A DNA stretch of 64,000 bases, taken from positions 3,535 to 67,534 of the forward strand of contig NZ_LTAO01000034.1 of NCBI RefSeq assembly GCF_001590785.1, read 5' to 3'. Shown here one piece after another: positions 19,036 through 28,189 of this stretch. This DNA comes from Alkalihalobacillus trypoxylicola (lineage in GTDB: Bacteria > Bacillota > Bacilli > Bacillales > Bacillaceae_D). Positions within the stretch are counted from its first letter, which is position 1; each line of letters opens with the position of its first letter. The notes beneath the pieces are model-generated. The model saw only the letters and a program-made list of their open reading frames with translations, was not told where the DNA came from and did no database searches. A program made the translations under genes and the position numbers.

Positions 19036-20316
19036 ATGAAAGTTCTAGTAGTGGGGAGCGGCGGAAGAGAGCATACGATTGCTTGGAAATTTTCTAAAAG
19101 TCAAAATGTTTCTCAAGTGTTTGTAGCTCCTGGTAATGCAGGTATGTCAGATGTTGCGACAATGATTAACATTGCCGAGAATGACCATCCGAAAATGATT
19201 GAGTGGGCAAAGCAAGAAGAGATAGACTTAGTTTTTGTTGGTCCAGAGGTTCCGCTTTTAGCTGGATTAGTCGATGATTTTAAGGCTGCTGGAATGGTTG
19301 CTTTTGGTCCATCGAAAAAAGCCGCTTTATTAGAAGGTAGTAAAACATTTGCTAAAGAGATCATGCAAAAATATCATATTCCAACAGGTGCTTACGCTAC
19401 TTTTACTCGATATGACGAAGCGGTCAACTATGTTAAAAAACAAGGTGCACCAATCGTTATAAAAGCAGATGGATTAGCAGCAGGCAAAGGCGTGGTTGTG
19501 GCAATGACAGAGGAAGAAGCATTACATGCATTGTCTTCCATGCTATTAGATCATTCCTTTGGTCAAGCGAGTGAGCAAGTAGTAATAGAAGAGTATTTAG
19601 AAGGAGAAGAGCTGTCCTTAATGGCCTTTGTCCATGAAGATATTGTTATCCCAATGGTAGGCGCACAGGATCATAAGCGTGCCTTTGATGGAGATAACGG
19701 TCCCAATACTGGAGGAATGGGTGCTTACTCCCCTGTACCACAATTCGATGAAAGTGATGTTGCTCGAGCCGTCGATGAGATTTTACAGCCAATGGCGCAA
19801 GCAATGATTAACGAAGATCGTCCTTTTACAGGAATCTTATATGCAGGCTTAATGATGACTGCTGAAGGACCTAAGGTTATTGAGTTTAATGTACGGTTTG
19901 GAGATCCTGAGACTCAGGTGGTTTTACCAAGATTAGAATCAGATTTATTTGATTTATTACTCTCTTTATTAAAAGGAGAGAAGCCGGAATTAAAGTGGTC
20001 AGAAGAAGCCGTACTAGGCATAGTCATGGCTAGTAAAGGTTACCCAAACACTTATGAAAAAGGGATAGAAATTAGGAATTTAGAAAGTGTAGAAGAACCA
20101 CATTTAGTTTTCCATGCTGGTACAAAAAGAAGTAACAATGATTGGCACACAAACGGGGGAAGAGTCCTTCTAGTAGCCTCAAAAGGTAAAACAATAGAAG
20201 ATGCCCAAGCTGCTGCCTATAGCCAAGTAAAGCTTATTCAGTCAGAAGGTTTATTTTATCGAAATGATATTGGCCAAAAAGCTATTGAAGTAACAACCTC
20301 CTCACAAAATAAGTAA
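19036..20316 (+). CDS. purD: Phosphoribosylamine-glycine ligase
   Basis: An ATP-grasp ligase giving GAR from PRA and glycine. The N-terminus VLVVGSGGREHT, ATP loop KADGLAAGKGVVVA and NTGGMGAYSP are diagnostic. The start has GAGGGAGGA 8 nt upstream; the in-frame start at 19000 has none. The length is 426 residues. Last gene of the operon, followed by a strong terminator. Confidence 0.97.
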   Translation: MKVLVVGSGGREHTIAWKFSKSQNVSQVFVAPGNAGMSDVATMINIAENDHPKMIEWAKQEEIDLVFVGPEVPLLAGLVDDFKAAGMVAFGPSKKAALLEGSKTFAKEIMQKYHIPTGAYATFTRYDEAVNYVKKQGAPIVIKADGLAAGKGVVVAMTEEEALHALSSMLLDHSFGQASEQVVIEEYLEGEELSLMAFVHEDIVIPMVGAQDHKRAFDGDNGPNTGGMGAYSPVPQFDESDVARAVDEILQPMAQAMINEDRPFTGILYAGLMMTAEGPKVIEFNVRFGDPETQVVLPRLESDLFDLLLSLLKGEKPELKWSEEAVLGIVMASKGYPNTYEKGIEIRNLESVEEPHLVFHAGTKRSNNDWHTNGGRVLLVASKGKTIEDAQAAAYSQVKLIQSEGLFYRNDIGQKAIEVTTSSQNK

Positions 20317-20365
20317 TTTTCTGTTACACAATTGTAAAGAGGTTTTTGGTTGATTTTCCAGAATA

Positions 20366-20408
20366 AAACAGCATGATTATTCATATGAATAGTCATGCTG
20401 TTTTTCTA
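20366..20408. terminator. Bidirectional terminator between purD and the DUF2892 gene
   Basis: AACAGCATGATTATTCAT pairs with ATGAATAGTCATGCTGTT (one G-U/mismatch), flanked by A-run and T-run. It can therefore end transcription of the pur operon on the plus strand and of the convergent small membrane gene on the minus strand. Confidence 0.9.
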
Positions 20409-20418
20409 TGGTTTTATT

Positions 20419-20661
20419 TTAGCTGGGATTAAACTCATTGTTTGGGTTGATATCGGCTTGAGAGTTTCGTTTTTCGGCTATATAAATAATTGGACAAAAT
20501 TTTGTAATACCTTCAGCTACCTTCATAGCACCTATAAGGCTTGAAAGTAAAGGAAATCCTTTTGAGTGTTTAGAACATCCTTTTGAGACTGACCAAGTCA
20601 AAATAACCAGACCTATAGTAATGCGAATCAAAGCATCTACGATTCCGACATTTTGTTTCAT
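20419..20661 (-). CDS. DUF2892 (YgaP-like) small membrane protein
   Basis: An 80-residue protein with the N-terminal pattern KQNVGIVDALIRITIGLVIL typical of DUF2892, and two hydrophobic segments (about residues 10-24 and 34-57). GGGGTG lies about 9 nt before the start on the minus strand. Function is unknown; members are often found near rhodanese or stress genes. It is transcribed towards purD and shares its terminator. Confidence 0.8.
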   Translation of the reverse strand: MKQNVGIVDALIRITIGLVILTWSVSKGCSKHSKGFPLLSSLIGAMKVAEGITKFCPIIYIAEKRNSQADINPNNEFNPS

Positions 20662-20858
20662 ACTCGTTCATTCACCCCCTACAAAGCATCATTATGTAAA
20701 CGCTTAACAACTATATGTAACAAGTTTTTTCTTGTGATAATGTTACGAAATGATGACTTTTTAAAAATTGTGTTAAAACATGTTACATATTAGTTAGAGT
20801 TTTGTCTATTATGTGTTACGATATAAAAAACCGATTGTAGAAATGAGTGATTTGTACT
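20662..20858. promoter_or_regulatory. Divergent control region with repeated TGTTAC words
   Basis: Between the divergent DUF2892 and yerA genes are four related words: TGTAACA (20716-20722, inverted), TGTTACG (20741-20747), TGTTACA (20781-20787) and TGTTACG (20814-20820). They could be binding sites for one regulator. I could not define a convincing promoter here. Confidence 0.35.
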
Positions 20859-22598
20859 ATGGCAGAGAGATTGTATCGATGGACGAAAAAAAAGCTAAGA
20901 CATCAGCTCGCTGTTGTTCGTGGTGAACAAGCACCTTCACTTGTTTTAAAGAATGCAACTTATTTAAATCAAGCTCGTCAGAAATGGCTTAAGGCTAATA
21001 TATGGATTTCTAAAGATACCATTGTTTATGTAGGTAAGGAAATGCCACCTACTTTACATGATGCTGAGGTTATAGATTGTAGCAATCGTTTTATTGTACC
21101 TGGATATATAGAACACCATGCTCATCCATTTCAGTTATATAATCCCCAGAGCTTTTCAAAGTATGCATCTTTAACAGGAACAACTACATTCATCAATGAT
21201 AATTTATTATTTTTAATGGCACTTGAAAAAAAGAAAGCGCTTTCTCTTATAAATAAACTGGATGAAACGCCTATTTCCATGTACTGGTGGTGCCGGTATG
21301 ATACGCAAACAGAATTAAATAATCATGAAACGATTTCTAATTCGAAAATGAAAGAGTGGCTGGAGCACCATTTAGTTTTACAGGGTGGAGAGTTAACCTC
21401 TTGGCCAAAAGTATTAAATGGTGATGATGCTATCCTTCATTGGATTCAGGAAACGAAAAGACTTGGTAAACCAATAGAAGGACATTTCCCTGGAGCCTCT
21501 GAGAAAACGTTAACACAGATGGCTCTTGTTGGAGTCACAGCGGACCACGAAGCAATGACAGGAGAAGAAGCCTTAAAAAGAATAGATTTAGGTTACTATA
21601 CTTCTTTGAGACATTCTTCAATAAGACCGGATTTAGGTAAGATGATTACAGAATTAAAAGAGTTAGGTCTTGATACCTTTGATCGTTGTTTGATGACGAC
21701 CGATGGCTCTCCGCCTTCTTTTTACGAACCAGGGGTTATGAATCATTTAATTAAAATTGCTATTGAGCACGGAATACCACCTATTGATGCCTATCATATG
21801 GCTAGCTTTAATGTAGCCAAATATTATCATTTAGAAAGCAAGCAAGGCATGATTGCTCCTGGAAGATTGGCTAATTTAAACTTCCTGGATTCAATTGAAA
21901 ACCCAAATCCTATTTCAGTTCTGTCAAAAGGGCAGTGGATCGTTAGAGAAGGTCAAAGCTATCCTGAAGATGAAAGCTTTCCTTGGTCTGACTATGGGGT
22001 GGAGCCTTTAAATATTCAATGGGAGCTTAAAGAGGATGAGTTACATTTTTCAATGCCAATGGGAATTGAAATGGTGAACTCTGTTATTTTAAAGCCTTAC
22101 CATATTTCGATTGATGCGACTGTTACGGAATTAAGCGATGAACACGATGAATGCTTTTTTGCCTTAATCGACAGACATGGTAAATGGCAAATTACGACGA
22201 TGATTAAACGCTTTGCTCATAAAATATCAGGGCTTGCAAGCTCGTATTCAAATACGGGTGATATTATTTTAATTGGAAAGAACATTTCTGACATGGTTTG
22301 CGCCTTTAATCAAATGAAATTACAAGGTGGAGGGATTACTCTAGCTGAAGGCGGAGAAATCATTGGTAATATAGAATTACCTTTATTAGGGATGATGTCT
22401 GATAAACCTATGGAAGTCATCATGGAGCAAGAAAAAAAATTAGTAGCTTTATTACGCGACCGTGGTTATAAGCATGATGATCCTATTTATAGTTTATTAT
22501 TCTTCTCTTCTACTCATTTACCTTATATACGTGTTACTCAAAAAGGGATTTATGACGTGAAAAAGAAAACGGTACTTTTCCCGTCTATTATGAGGTAA
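20859..22598 (+). CDS. yerA: Adenine deaminase-family amidohydrolase (YerA-like)
   Basis: An amidohydrolase-superfamily protein related to adenine deaminase. The metal site pattern is E-H-H-A-H-P, with a further EGHFPG and TTDGSPPS. The C-terminal AdeC-like domain is also present (QMKLQGGGITLAEGGEII). It differs from AdeC in several metal-site surroundings (for example EHHAH rather than DGHVH), so adenine may not be its substrate. The start at 20859 matches the family N-terminus; the ribosome binding site is weak (GAGTGA). The length is 579 residues. It heads a yerA-yerB-yerC order as in B. subtilis, just after the purine operon. Confidence 0.85.
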   Translation: MAERLYRWTKKKLRHQLAVVRGEQAPSLVLKNATYLNQARQKWLKANIWISKDTIVYVGKEMPPTLHDAEVIDCSNRFIVPGYIEHHAHPFQLYNPQSFSKYASLTGTTTFINDNLLFLMALEKKKALSLINKLDETPISMYWWCRYDTQTELNNHETISNSKMKEWLEHHLVLQGGELTSWPKVLNGDDAILHWIQETKRLGKPIEGHFPGASEKTLTQMALVGVTADHEAMTGEEALKRIDLGYYTSLRHSSIRPDLGKMITELKELGLDTFDRCLMTTDGSPPSFYEPGVMNHLIKIAIEHGIPPIDAYHMASFNVAKYYHLESKQGMIAPGRLANLNFLDSIENPNPISVLSKGQWIVREGQSYPEDESFPWSDYGVEPLNIQWELKEDELHFSMPMGIEMVNSVILKPYHISIDATVTELSDEHDECFFALIDRHGKWQITTMIKRFAHKISGLASSYSNTGDIILIGKNISDMVCAFNQMKLQGGGITLAEGGEIIGNIELPLLGMMSDKPMEVIMEQEKKLVALLRDRGYKHDDPIYSLLFFSSTHLPYIRVTQKGIYDVKKKTVLFPSIMR

Positions 22599-22674
22599 AA
22601 TAAAAAAGTCACCTTTAATACTATGAATGGTTAAAGTTATGCAAATTAAATAAAGAAGGTTGTGGAATTTTGCA

Positions 22675-23697
22675 ATGAAATATTGGTTAATGTTCGTAGT
22701 CACTTTGTTACTCATTAGTGGATGTAGCAATGCTGATGATTCCGTTGAAGATGATCCAAATAATCAAGAGCCAGAAGCAGAAGAACCTGAACCAGAGCCG
22801 GAAGTACCACTCATTCACCCTTTAACAGGATTAGAAACAGATGAAATTAATGAAAACCGTGTCATATCAGCTATTATTAATAATTCGCCGGCAGCAAGGC
22901 CACAGTCCGGGTTATTGGAAGCAGATATTGTCTATGAAATATTAGCAGAGTATGAGGTTACACGCTTTGTCGCTTTATACCAAAGTGAATTACCGGAGCG
23001 GATAGGACCTATTCGAAGTGCTCGTCCATATTTTGTTGAACTTGCTGATGGATACGACTCGTTGCTCGTTGTGCATGGCTGGAGTCCAGATGCAGAGATT
23101 ATGCTCACAAATGGGGATATCGATTATTTAAACGGTCTATTTTATGACGGAACTTTATTCCAACGATCTACTGATCGAAAAGCACCACATAATTCCTATT
23201 TACCTGTAGAGAATCTCTATAAAGGAATAGAAGATATAAATGTCGAATTAAATAAGCATGTAGAACCTTTAAATTTTTTAGCAGATATTGAAGAAACATC
23301 AATAGAAGGCGAAGAAGCCTTAGATATAACTGTAAATTATTTAGGTCTACATGATGTTTTTTATCGCTATGATGAACTTTCGCGGAAATATCACCGATTC
23401 AATGATGAACAGACGGTCGATTATGAGACGGGAGAAGCGATTGAACTTGATAATATTTTTATCGTTGCCGCCGATCACCGAGTGCTAGATGATAGTGGAC
23501 GGAGAGAGGTTAATTTAACTTCAGGTGGCGATGCTGTACTGATTCATAGTGGAGTTGCTCAGAAGGTTGAATGGAGAAATGAGCAAGGAAGAATATTGCC
23601 ATACAAAGATGGTGAAATTCTCCCCTTTAAAAAAGGACAAACCTGGATAAATATTATCCCTTCAACTCCTGGCATAGAGGAAAGTGTGAATTACTAA
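22675..23697 (+). CDS. yerB: DUF3048 lipoprotein (YerB-like)
   Basis: An exported lipoprotein with lipobox L-I-S-G-C at the end of a short signal, an acidic/proline-rich linker (EPEAEEPEPEPEVP) and the DUF3048 domain (HPLTGLETDE, ARPQSGLLEADIVYE, PERIGPIRSARPYF). Function is unknown. I choose ATG 22675; AAGGTTGTGG is a modest site 7 nt upstream. The length is 340 residues. It lies between yerA and yerC. Confidence 0.86.
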   Translation: MKYWLMFVVTLLLISGCSNADDSVEDDPNNQEPEAEEPEPEPEVPLIHPLTGLETDEINENRVISAIINNSPAARPQSGLLEADIVYEILAEYEVTRFVALYQSELPERIGPIRSARPYFVELADGYDSLLVVHGWSPDAEIMLTNGDIDYLNGLFYDGTLFQRSTDRKAPHNSYLPVENLYKGIEDINVELNKHVEPLNFLADIEETSIEGEEALDITVNYLGLHDVFYRYDELSRKYHRFNDEQTVDYETGEAIELDNIFIVAADHRVLDDSGRREVNLTSGGDAVLIHSGVAQKVEWRNEQGRILPYKDGEILPFKKGQTWINIIPSTPGIEESVNY

Positions 23698-23722
23698 CGG
23701 TGGTAAGAAAGGATGGACAAGA

Positions 23723-24037
23723 GTGCAAATTAATAAATTAAGAGGGAAAGAGCTTGACCAATTGTTTAAAGCTATACTATCTTTGAAAGATTTAGAAGAA
23801 TGCTATGAGTTTTTTGATGATTTATGTACCATTAATGAAATACAATCTTTAGCTCAACGCCTTGAGGTAGCTCGCATGCTTCAAAATGGATTTACCTACC
23901 ACAAGATTGAAACCGAAACAGGAGCTAGTACGGCTACTATTTCAAGGGTGAAGAGATGTCTTAATTACGGTAACGATGGCTATAAAATGACACTTGATCG
24001 CGTGTATGAAGGTGAAGTGGAAACAGCTGAAGAATAG
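23723..24037 (+). CDS. yerC: YerC/YecD family TrpR-related DNA-binding protein
   Basis: A 104-residue helix-turn-helix protein of the TrpR superfamily with SLKDLEECYEFFDDLCTINE, SLAQRLEVARML and the recognition region TGASTATISRVKRCLNYG. GTG is the start, with AAGGATGG upstream, matching the usual family N-terminus (MQINKLRGKE). Its target genes are not known to me. Last of yerABC; terminator follows. Confidence 0.88.
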   Translation: MQINKLRGKELDQLFKAILSLKDLEECYEFFDDLCTINEIQSLAQRLEVARMLQNGFTYHKIETETGASTATISRVKRCLNYGNDGYKMTLDRVYEGEVETAEE

Positions 24038-24062
24038 AATTAAGCTTCAAGCTTTATTATTA

Positions 24063-24105
24063 AACAAAGGACATTTTGAGGATTCATTCTCAAATGTCCT
24101 TTTTA
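24063..24105 (+). terminator. Terminator after yerC
   Basis: AAAGGACATTTTGAG and CTCAAATGTCCTTT form a near-perfect stem around GATTCATT with a T-run. Confidence 0.88.
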
Positions 24106-24244
24106 TTGATGAAAATTCTGTTACTTAAAAAGCAGGATAACAAAAGTACATACAGAATTTTTTATAAATAAAGTGAAATTCATAATGGCTCTATAAGTAA
24201 GAACAATTATTATAAAAATGTCTTGAACGTTTTTTAATTTATTT

Positions 24245-24413
24245 GTTGATTGTAACGGTAGGTAGTGACTCCCAAAGGATGAGGCAGTGTGAAGATCGAC
24301 TCTTACGACGCTCTGCAAAGTCAGAGTTAGCTGAAGACAAGCCCTTGGGAACGCATATACCTAAAGTGAAAAATCGGTTTTCATTATAAGATATGAATGA
24401 TGAAATTGATTCA
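24245..24413 (+). repeat. Interspersed repeat family A, copy A2 (full length)
   Basis: Full element: GATTGTAACGGTAGGTAG, GACTCCCAAAGGA, inner hairpin CTCTTACGACG...AGTCAGAG, GCTGAAGACAAGCCCTTGGGAA, ATACCTAAAGTG, and the 3' end ATAAGATATGAATGATGAAATTGATT. The outer arms GGTAGGTAGTGACTCCCAAAGG and CCCTTGGGAACGCATATACC pair imperfectly. It occupies most of the 415-nt gap between yerC and the next gene. I see no coding potential here. Confidence 0.88.
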
Positions 24414-24452
24414 ATAACATACGATAAAAAATCATGTTGAAGGAGGGGAAGT

Positions 24453-24779
24453 ATGCCGGTATATAACAAGCTGGTTCGAGATCGGATACCAGAAATTATT
24501 GAAAAAACAGGAGCTAATTGCCTTATTCGTTACATGGAGGATAATGAATACAAAAAAGAATTGAAAAGAAAGCTTCATGAAGAGCTAGAGGAATATAAAG
24601 AGGCAAAAAACGATGCAGATGCGCTGGAGGAGCTTGCTGATATGCTTGAAATCATCCATGCCCTTGCTATTTCTCATGGTGTAAGCTTTGAGGAATTAGA
24701 TGAAATAAGGCTAGAGAAAGCTGAAAAAAGAGGCGGATTTTTGGATAAAATTTTTTTAATAGAAGTCAAAAATGAATAA
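24453..24779 (+). CDS. MazG-like / phosphoribosyl-ATP pyrophosphohydrolase-family protein
   Basis: A 108-residue all-alpha NTP pyrophosphohydrolase. The metal-binding pattern EELEEYKEAK...EELADMLEII (E-E-x-x-E plus E-x-x-D) is clear, and YNKLVRDRIPEII at the N-terminus is typical of COG4997-type proteins. It probably hydrolyses an unidentified nucleoside triphosphate. A very strong AAGGAGGGG site precedes the ATG. It is not HisE: there are no histidine genes nearby. Confidence 0.85.
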   Translation: MPVYNKLVRDRIPEIIEKTGANCLIRYMEDNEYKKELKRKLHEELEEYKEAKNDADALEELADMLEIIHALAISHGVSFEELDEIRLEKAEKRGGFLDKIFLIEVKNE

Positions 24780-24887
24780 AAGAATCAGAATAAACCGTCT
24801 TCAGCTGATTTTCTTACATTTATACTGCAATTTGCAATCATTCATACTACAATAGGAAAAATACGTGAAAATAGGCGGGTGGTTGAG

Positions 24888-26633
24888 ATGATTTCTAAGG
24901 AAAGCTTAAGAAGGCAAATTGCAGTAGCGGCTAAGAAAGAGGAAGCAGACTTAATTTTAAAGAATGGAAAAATAGTTGATGTCTTTAATCTCACCATTTA
25001 TGAAGCGGATGTAGCGATAGCGGATGGATATATAGTCGGGATAGGCTCGTATGAGAAAGCGAAAGAAATCATCTCTTTAAATGGTCAATTTATAAGTCCC
25101 TCATTTATAGACGGACATGTTCACATAGAATCTGCAATGGTTACTCCGGAGGAATTTGCTAAGGCTGTGCTTCCACATGGAGTTACGACGGTGATAGCCG
25201 ATCCGCATGAAATCGCAAACGTAGGAGGAATAGAAGCCGTTCGATATATGGTAGCCGCCTCTAAACATTTACCATTGGATATAAAGATGATGGCATCTTC
25301 CTGTGTACCTGCCACTTCCCTCGAAAATAATGGTGCTAAGCTAACAGCAGAGGAAATTAAGTTACTATTTTCAAATAAAGAGGTGTACGGATTAGGTGAA
25401 GTTATGGACTATCCTGCTGTTCTTTCTGGAGATGAAGAAATGCTTGAAAAGTTAATTTCAGCAAGAGATCATCATGCTGGAATCGATGGACATGGAGCTG
25501 GATTAGATGAAATAGGCTTAAATACTTATATGACAGCCGGCATTCGAAATGACCATGAAGCTGTATCAGCAGAAGAAGGACTTTCAAGACTAAGAAGAGG
25601 AATGTACTTATTAATGAGGGAAGGGACAGCTGCCAAGGATTTAGAAGCGCTATTGCCTGTCTTAACTTCAGTAAACAGCAGAAGAGCTGTATTAGCCACA
25701 GATGATAAACACCTTGATGAATTAATAGAACTTGGAAGTATAGATGCTAGTATTCGAAAAGCTATTACATTAGGAATTAACCCATTACAAGCCATACAAA
25801 TGGGGAGTCTTAATGCTGCAGAGTGCTTTCAGTTAAAGGACAAAGGAGCGATTGCTCCTGGTTATGTGGCAGATTTTTTAATCATCAGTGATTTAAACAT
25901 GCTAAGTATCGATGAAGTTTTTGTAAAAGGGAAACAAGTAGCTCAATCTGGTAAACTGACGCAACGCATAAGAGAAGCTGTGACTCCTCCGAGTTTTTTA
26001 ACGGAGAGCATAAAGATGGCTCCTTTAAGAGTAGATTCATTAGACCTAACTATTGAAAATAGTAACAAAGCTAATATTATATCAGCGAAGCCAGGCTCCA
26101 TTATTACAGAGCATTTAATAGAAGAGGTTGAAGTAAAGAATGGACTTTTTCAGCCGTCAGTTAAAGAAAATCAATTAAAGATGGTAGTAGTAGAACGTCA
26201 TAACGCTTTAGGTAATGTTGGGGTTGGAATTTTAAAAGGGATACCCTTAACAGAGGGAGCGATTGTTTCGACCGTTGCACATGATTCACATAATATAGTG
26301 GCTTGTGGAGTCGACGATACAAGTCTAATGATAGCGATTAACCATGTTGCCGAAATAGGTGGGGGTATCGCAGTCGTTAAAGGGAAGCAGATTATAGCCT
26401 CTCTACCTCTTCCGTTGGCTGGTTTGATGTCTTTAAATTCCTATGACTCTGTTATACAATCACTAAAAAAGCTTGAGCGAGGTTTGCAAACGATTGGATT
26501 TAAGGAAGCTTGGAATCCTTTTATTACGCTATCCTTTTTAGCGCTACCCGTTATACCAACATTAAAGCTAACTGATACTGGCCTTTTTGATGTACAGAGC
26601 TTCAAGCATATATCTGTCGAAGTAGTGGAATAA
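24888..26633 (+). CDS. adeC: Adenine deaminase
   Basis: Converts adenine to hypoxanthine and ammonia, feeding salvage. The amidohydrolase metal site is SFIDGHVHIESAMVTP, followed by HGVTTVIADPHEIANV, IDGHGAG, RNDHEA and LATDDKHLDE with the catalytic Asp. The C-terminal domain has VERHNALGNVGVGILKG and GGGIAVVKGKQI, as in AdeC. I prefer ATG 24888 over GTG 24879; GGCGGGTGG lies just before it. The length is 581 residues. It is the second family member within 4 kb; motif agreement makes this one the true enzyme. Confidence 0.93.
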   Translation: MISKESLRRQIAVAAKKEEADLILKNGKIVDVFNLTIYEADVAIADGYIVGIGSYEKAKEIISLNGQFISPSFIDGHVHIESAMVTPEEFAKAVLPHGVTTVIADPHEIANVGGIEAVRYMVAASKHLPLDIKMMASSCVPATSLENNGAKLTAEEIKLLFSNKEVYGLGEVMDYPAVLSGDEEMLEKLISARDHHAGIDGHGAGLDEIGLNTYMTAGIRNDHEAVSAEEGLSRLRRGMYLLMREGTAAKDLEALLPVLTSVNSRRAVLATDDKHLDELIELGSIDASIRKAITLGINPLQAIQMGSLNAAECFQLKDKGAIAPGYVADFLIISDLNMLSIDEVFVKGKQVAQSGKLTQRIREAVTPPSFLTESIKMAPLRVDSLDLTIENSNKANIISAKPGSIITEHLIEEVEVKNGLFQPSVKENQLKMVVVERHNALGNVGVGILKGIPLTEGAIVSTVAHDSHNIVACGVDDTSLMIAINHVAEIGGGIAVVKGKQIIASLPLPLAGLMSLNSYDSVIQSLKKLERGLQTIGFKEAWNPFITLSFLALPVIPTLKLTDTGLFDVQSFKHISVEVVE

Positions 26634-26763
26634 TGAATTTTTATCTAAATGAGCAAGTGTAAATGCCTCCATTTTTAAATATTGAAACCTATTAAGAAAG
26701 CAGAACGTAAATGAAGATAAGGTTAGCAAAGCATTCATTACACTAGACCAGGAGGCAGGAATA

Positions 26764-27084
26764 ATGATAATAGTGACAACAAATGAAGTGAATTCTTATG
26801 AAGTAAAGAAGGTTTTAGGTCTTGTAAAAGGTTCTACTGTGCAAACGAAGCATATTGGAAGGGATTTTGCAGCTGGATTAAAAAGTGTCGTTGGAGGAGA
26901 AATAAGAGGCTACAGTGAGATGATGGAAGAGGCTAGAGAGATTGCGATTAAAAGAATGAAGGCTGAGGCTGAAAAATTGGGGGCAAATGCCATCATAGGT
27001 TTTAGGCTACAATCGTCAATGGTCATGCAATCTGCTTCTGAAATTATCGCTTATGGAACAGCTGTTGTGATTGAAACAGAATAA
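26764..27084 (+). CDS. YbjQ family protein (putative heavy-metal-binding domain)
   Basis: A 106-residue protein with the pattern VTTNEVNSYEVKKVLGLVKGSTV, then GGEIRGYSEMMEEAREIAIKRMKAEAEKLGANAIIGFR, characteristic of the YbjQ/UPF0145 family. These form pentameric rings; a role in metal binding is suggested but not proven. AGGAGGC lies 8 nt before the start. No clear operon partner. Confidence 0.87.
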   Translation: MIIVTTNEVNSYEVKKVLGLVKGSTVQTKHIGRDFAAGLKSVVGGEIRGYSEMMEEAREIAIKRMKAEAEKLGANAIIGFRLQSSMVMQSASEIIAYGTAVVIETE

Positions 27085-27206
27085 TAAAATGGCAGATACC
27101 ACCTATTCTATTCGTTCAAGCTTGATGTTACGAATAAGGAACGATATACTATCATTGAAAATGATTATCATTATTTGTATAATCGACTAATAAGGTGGTG
27201 TTCTCC

Positions 27207-27782
27207 ATGTTGGATATGCAAGAAAGAAAAACTCAATCGATTTCAGATATTATTCGTGAGCGTCGAAGCATTCGCGATTTTAAACCAGATCCAATAGATA
27301 AAGATGTGATTGTTTCGTTATTAAATGATGCAGTCTACGCTCCTAATCACGGGAAGAGAGAGCCGTGGCGTTTTATATTATTTGAAGGAGAAGGTAAAAA
27401 AACCTTTGCTGAAGCGGTTATTGATACGTATTCTCCTGAACAACGGGAAAAGAAAGCAACTGATATGGCTGCGTACTATCAAAATATTCCGTATCATTTG
27501 ATTGTCGTAATGCCTGAAGATCCAAGGCAGAAGAAGTGGGAGGAAGATATTTGTGCTACTTCAGCGCTCATTCAAAACTTTCAACTACTAGCCTGGGAAA
27601 AGGAAATTGGTGTATGCTGGAAAACAAATTTATATAGTTTAGAGCCATCCTTTAGAGAAAAAGTGGGTGTAGAACCCGGAGAGAAAATCGTTGGCGTTCT
27701 GCATATTGGTTATTTCGAAAAAATCCCTAAAGCTAAAAAACGGACTTTAGTAGAAGAAAAACTTGTAACAATAAATGAATAA
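27207..27782 (+). CDS. Nitroreductase family protein
   Basis: An FMN-dependent oxidoreductase of the nitroreductase fold. The phosphate/flavin motif is IRERRSIRDFK, with DAVYAPNHGKREPWRF for the cofactor pocket and the C-terminal GVLHIGY. It would reduce nitro or quinone compounds with NAD(P)H; the natural substrate is unknown. ATG 27207 has AAGGTGGTG 8 nt upstream and is preferred to GTG 27195. The length is 191 residues. Monocistronic with its own terminator. Confidence 0.88.
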   Translation: MLDMQERKTQSISDIIRERRSIRDFKPDPIDKDVIVSLLNDAVYAPNHGKREPWRFILFEGEGKKTFAEAVIDTYSPEQREKKATDMAAYYQNIPYHLIVVMPEDPRQKKWEEDICATSALIQNFQLLAWEKEIGVCWKTNLYSLEPSFREKVGVEPGEKIVGVLHIGYFEKIPKAKKRTLVEEKLVTINE

Positions 27783-27794
27783 TGTTCGTTATTA

Positions 27795-27833
27795 AAAAAA
27801 CAGGAGCGTAAATAGAAACGCTCCTGTTTTTTA
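27795..27833 (+). terminator. Terminator after the nitroreductase gene
   Basis: AAAACAGGAGCG and CGCTCCTGTTTT pair perfectly around TAAATAGAAA, then T-rich sequence. Confidence 0.92.
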
Positions 27834-28014
27834 TTTGGCATATTGTACGAATGAAAAAGGTGATTGAATTTTATGAATGATAGTTGTTTCAAATTGCATC
27901 CATCTCTTTATATATTACTTATAAAATGAATAATAAAGTTGTTTACCTCTTATTGAATGAACGCATCTGTTCGTTTAAGTGTAACTCTTCAAAATTACTT
28001 GATATTATATAGGT
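27834..28014. other. Non-coding AT-rich gap
   Basis: First part of the roughly 1.1 kb gene-free stretch between the nitroreductase gene and pcrB. I see no gene, RNA motif or clear regulatory site here. Confidence 0.5.
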
Positions 28015-28167
28015 GAAACCGAACGGCTTGGTGTTTGATTTTCACTATAGGTAGATGCTTTCCCAAGGGCTTGTCTTCAGCTAACTCCGACTACGCAGGG
28101 CTTCGTCAGAGTGGATCTTCAGACTGCGCTCATCCTTTGGGAGTCACTACCTGCCGTTACAATCAAC
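28015..28167 (-). repeat. Interspersed repeat family A, copy A3 (minus orientation)
   Basis: Read on the minus strand it gives GATTGTAACGGCAGGTAG, GACTCCCAAAGGATGAGCGCAGT, GAAGATCCACTCTGACGAAG, inner hairpin, AAGCCCTTGGGAAAGCATCTACCT and AGTGAAAATCAAAC. The first of two near-identical units at a 183-bp period. Confidence 0.9.
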
Positions 28168-28189
28168 GAGTTAATTCACCAAGGTTCTT

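Noticed and set aside
24453-24779. HisE phosphoribosyl-ATP pyrophosphatase of histidine synthesis
   Set aside because: The N-terminal YNKLVRDRIPEII pattern and the absence of histidine genes favour a stand-alone MazG-like enzyme.
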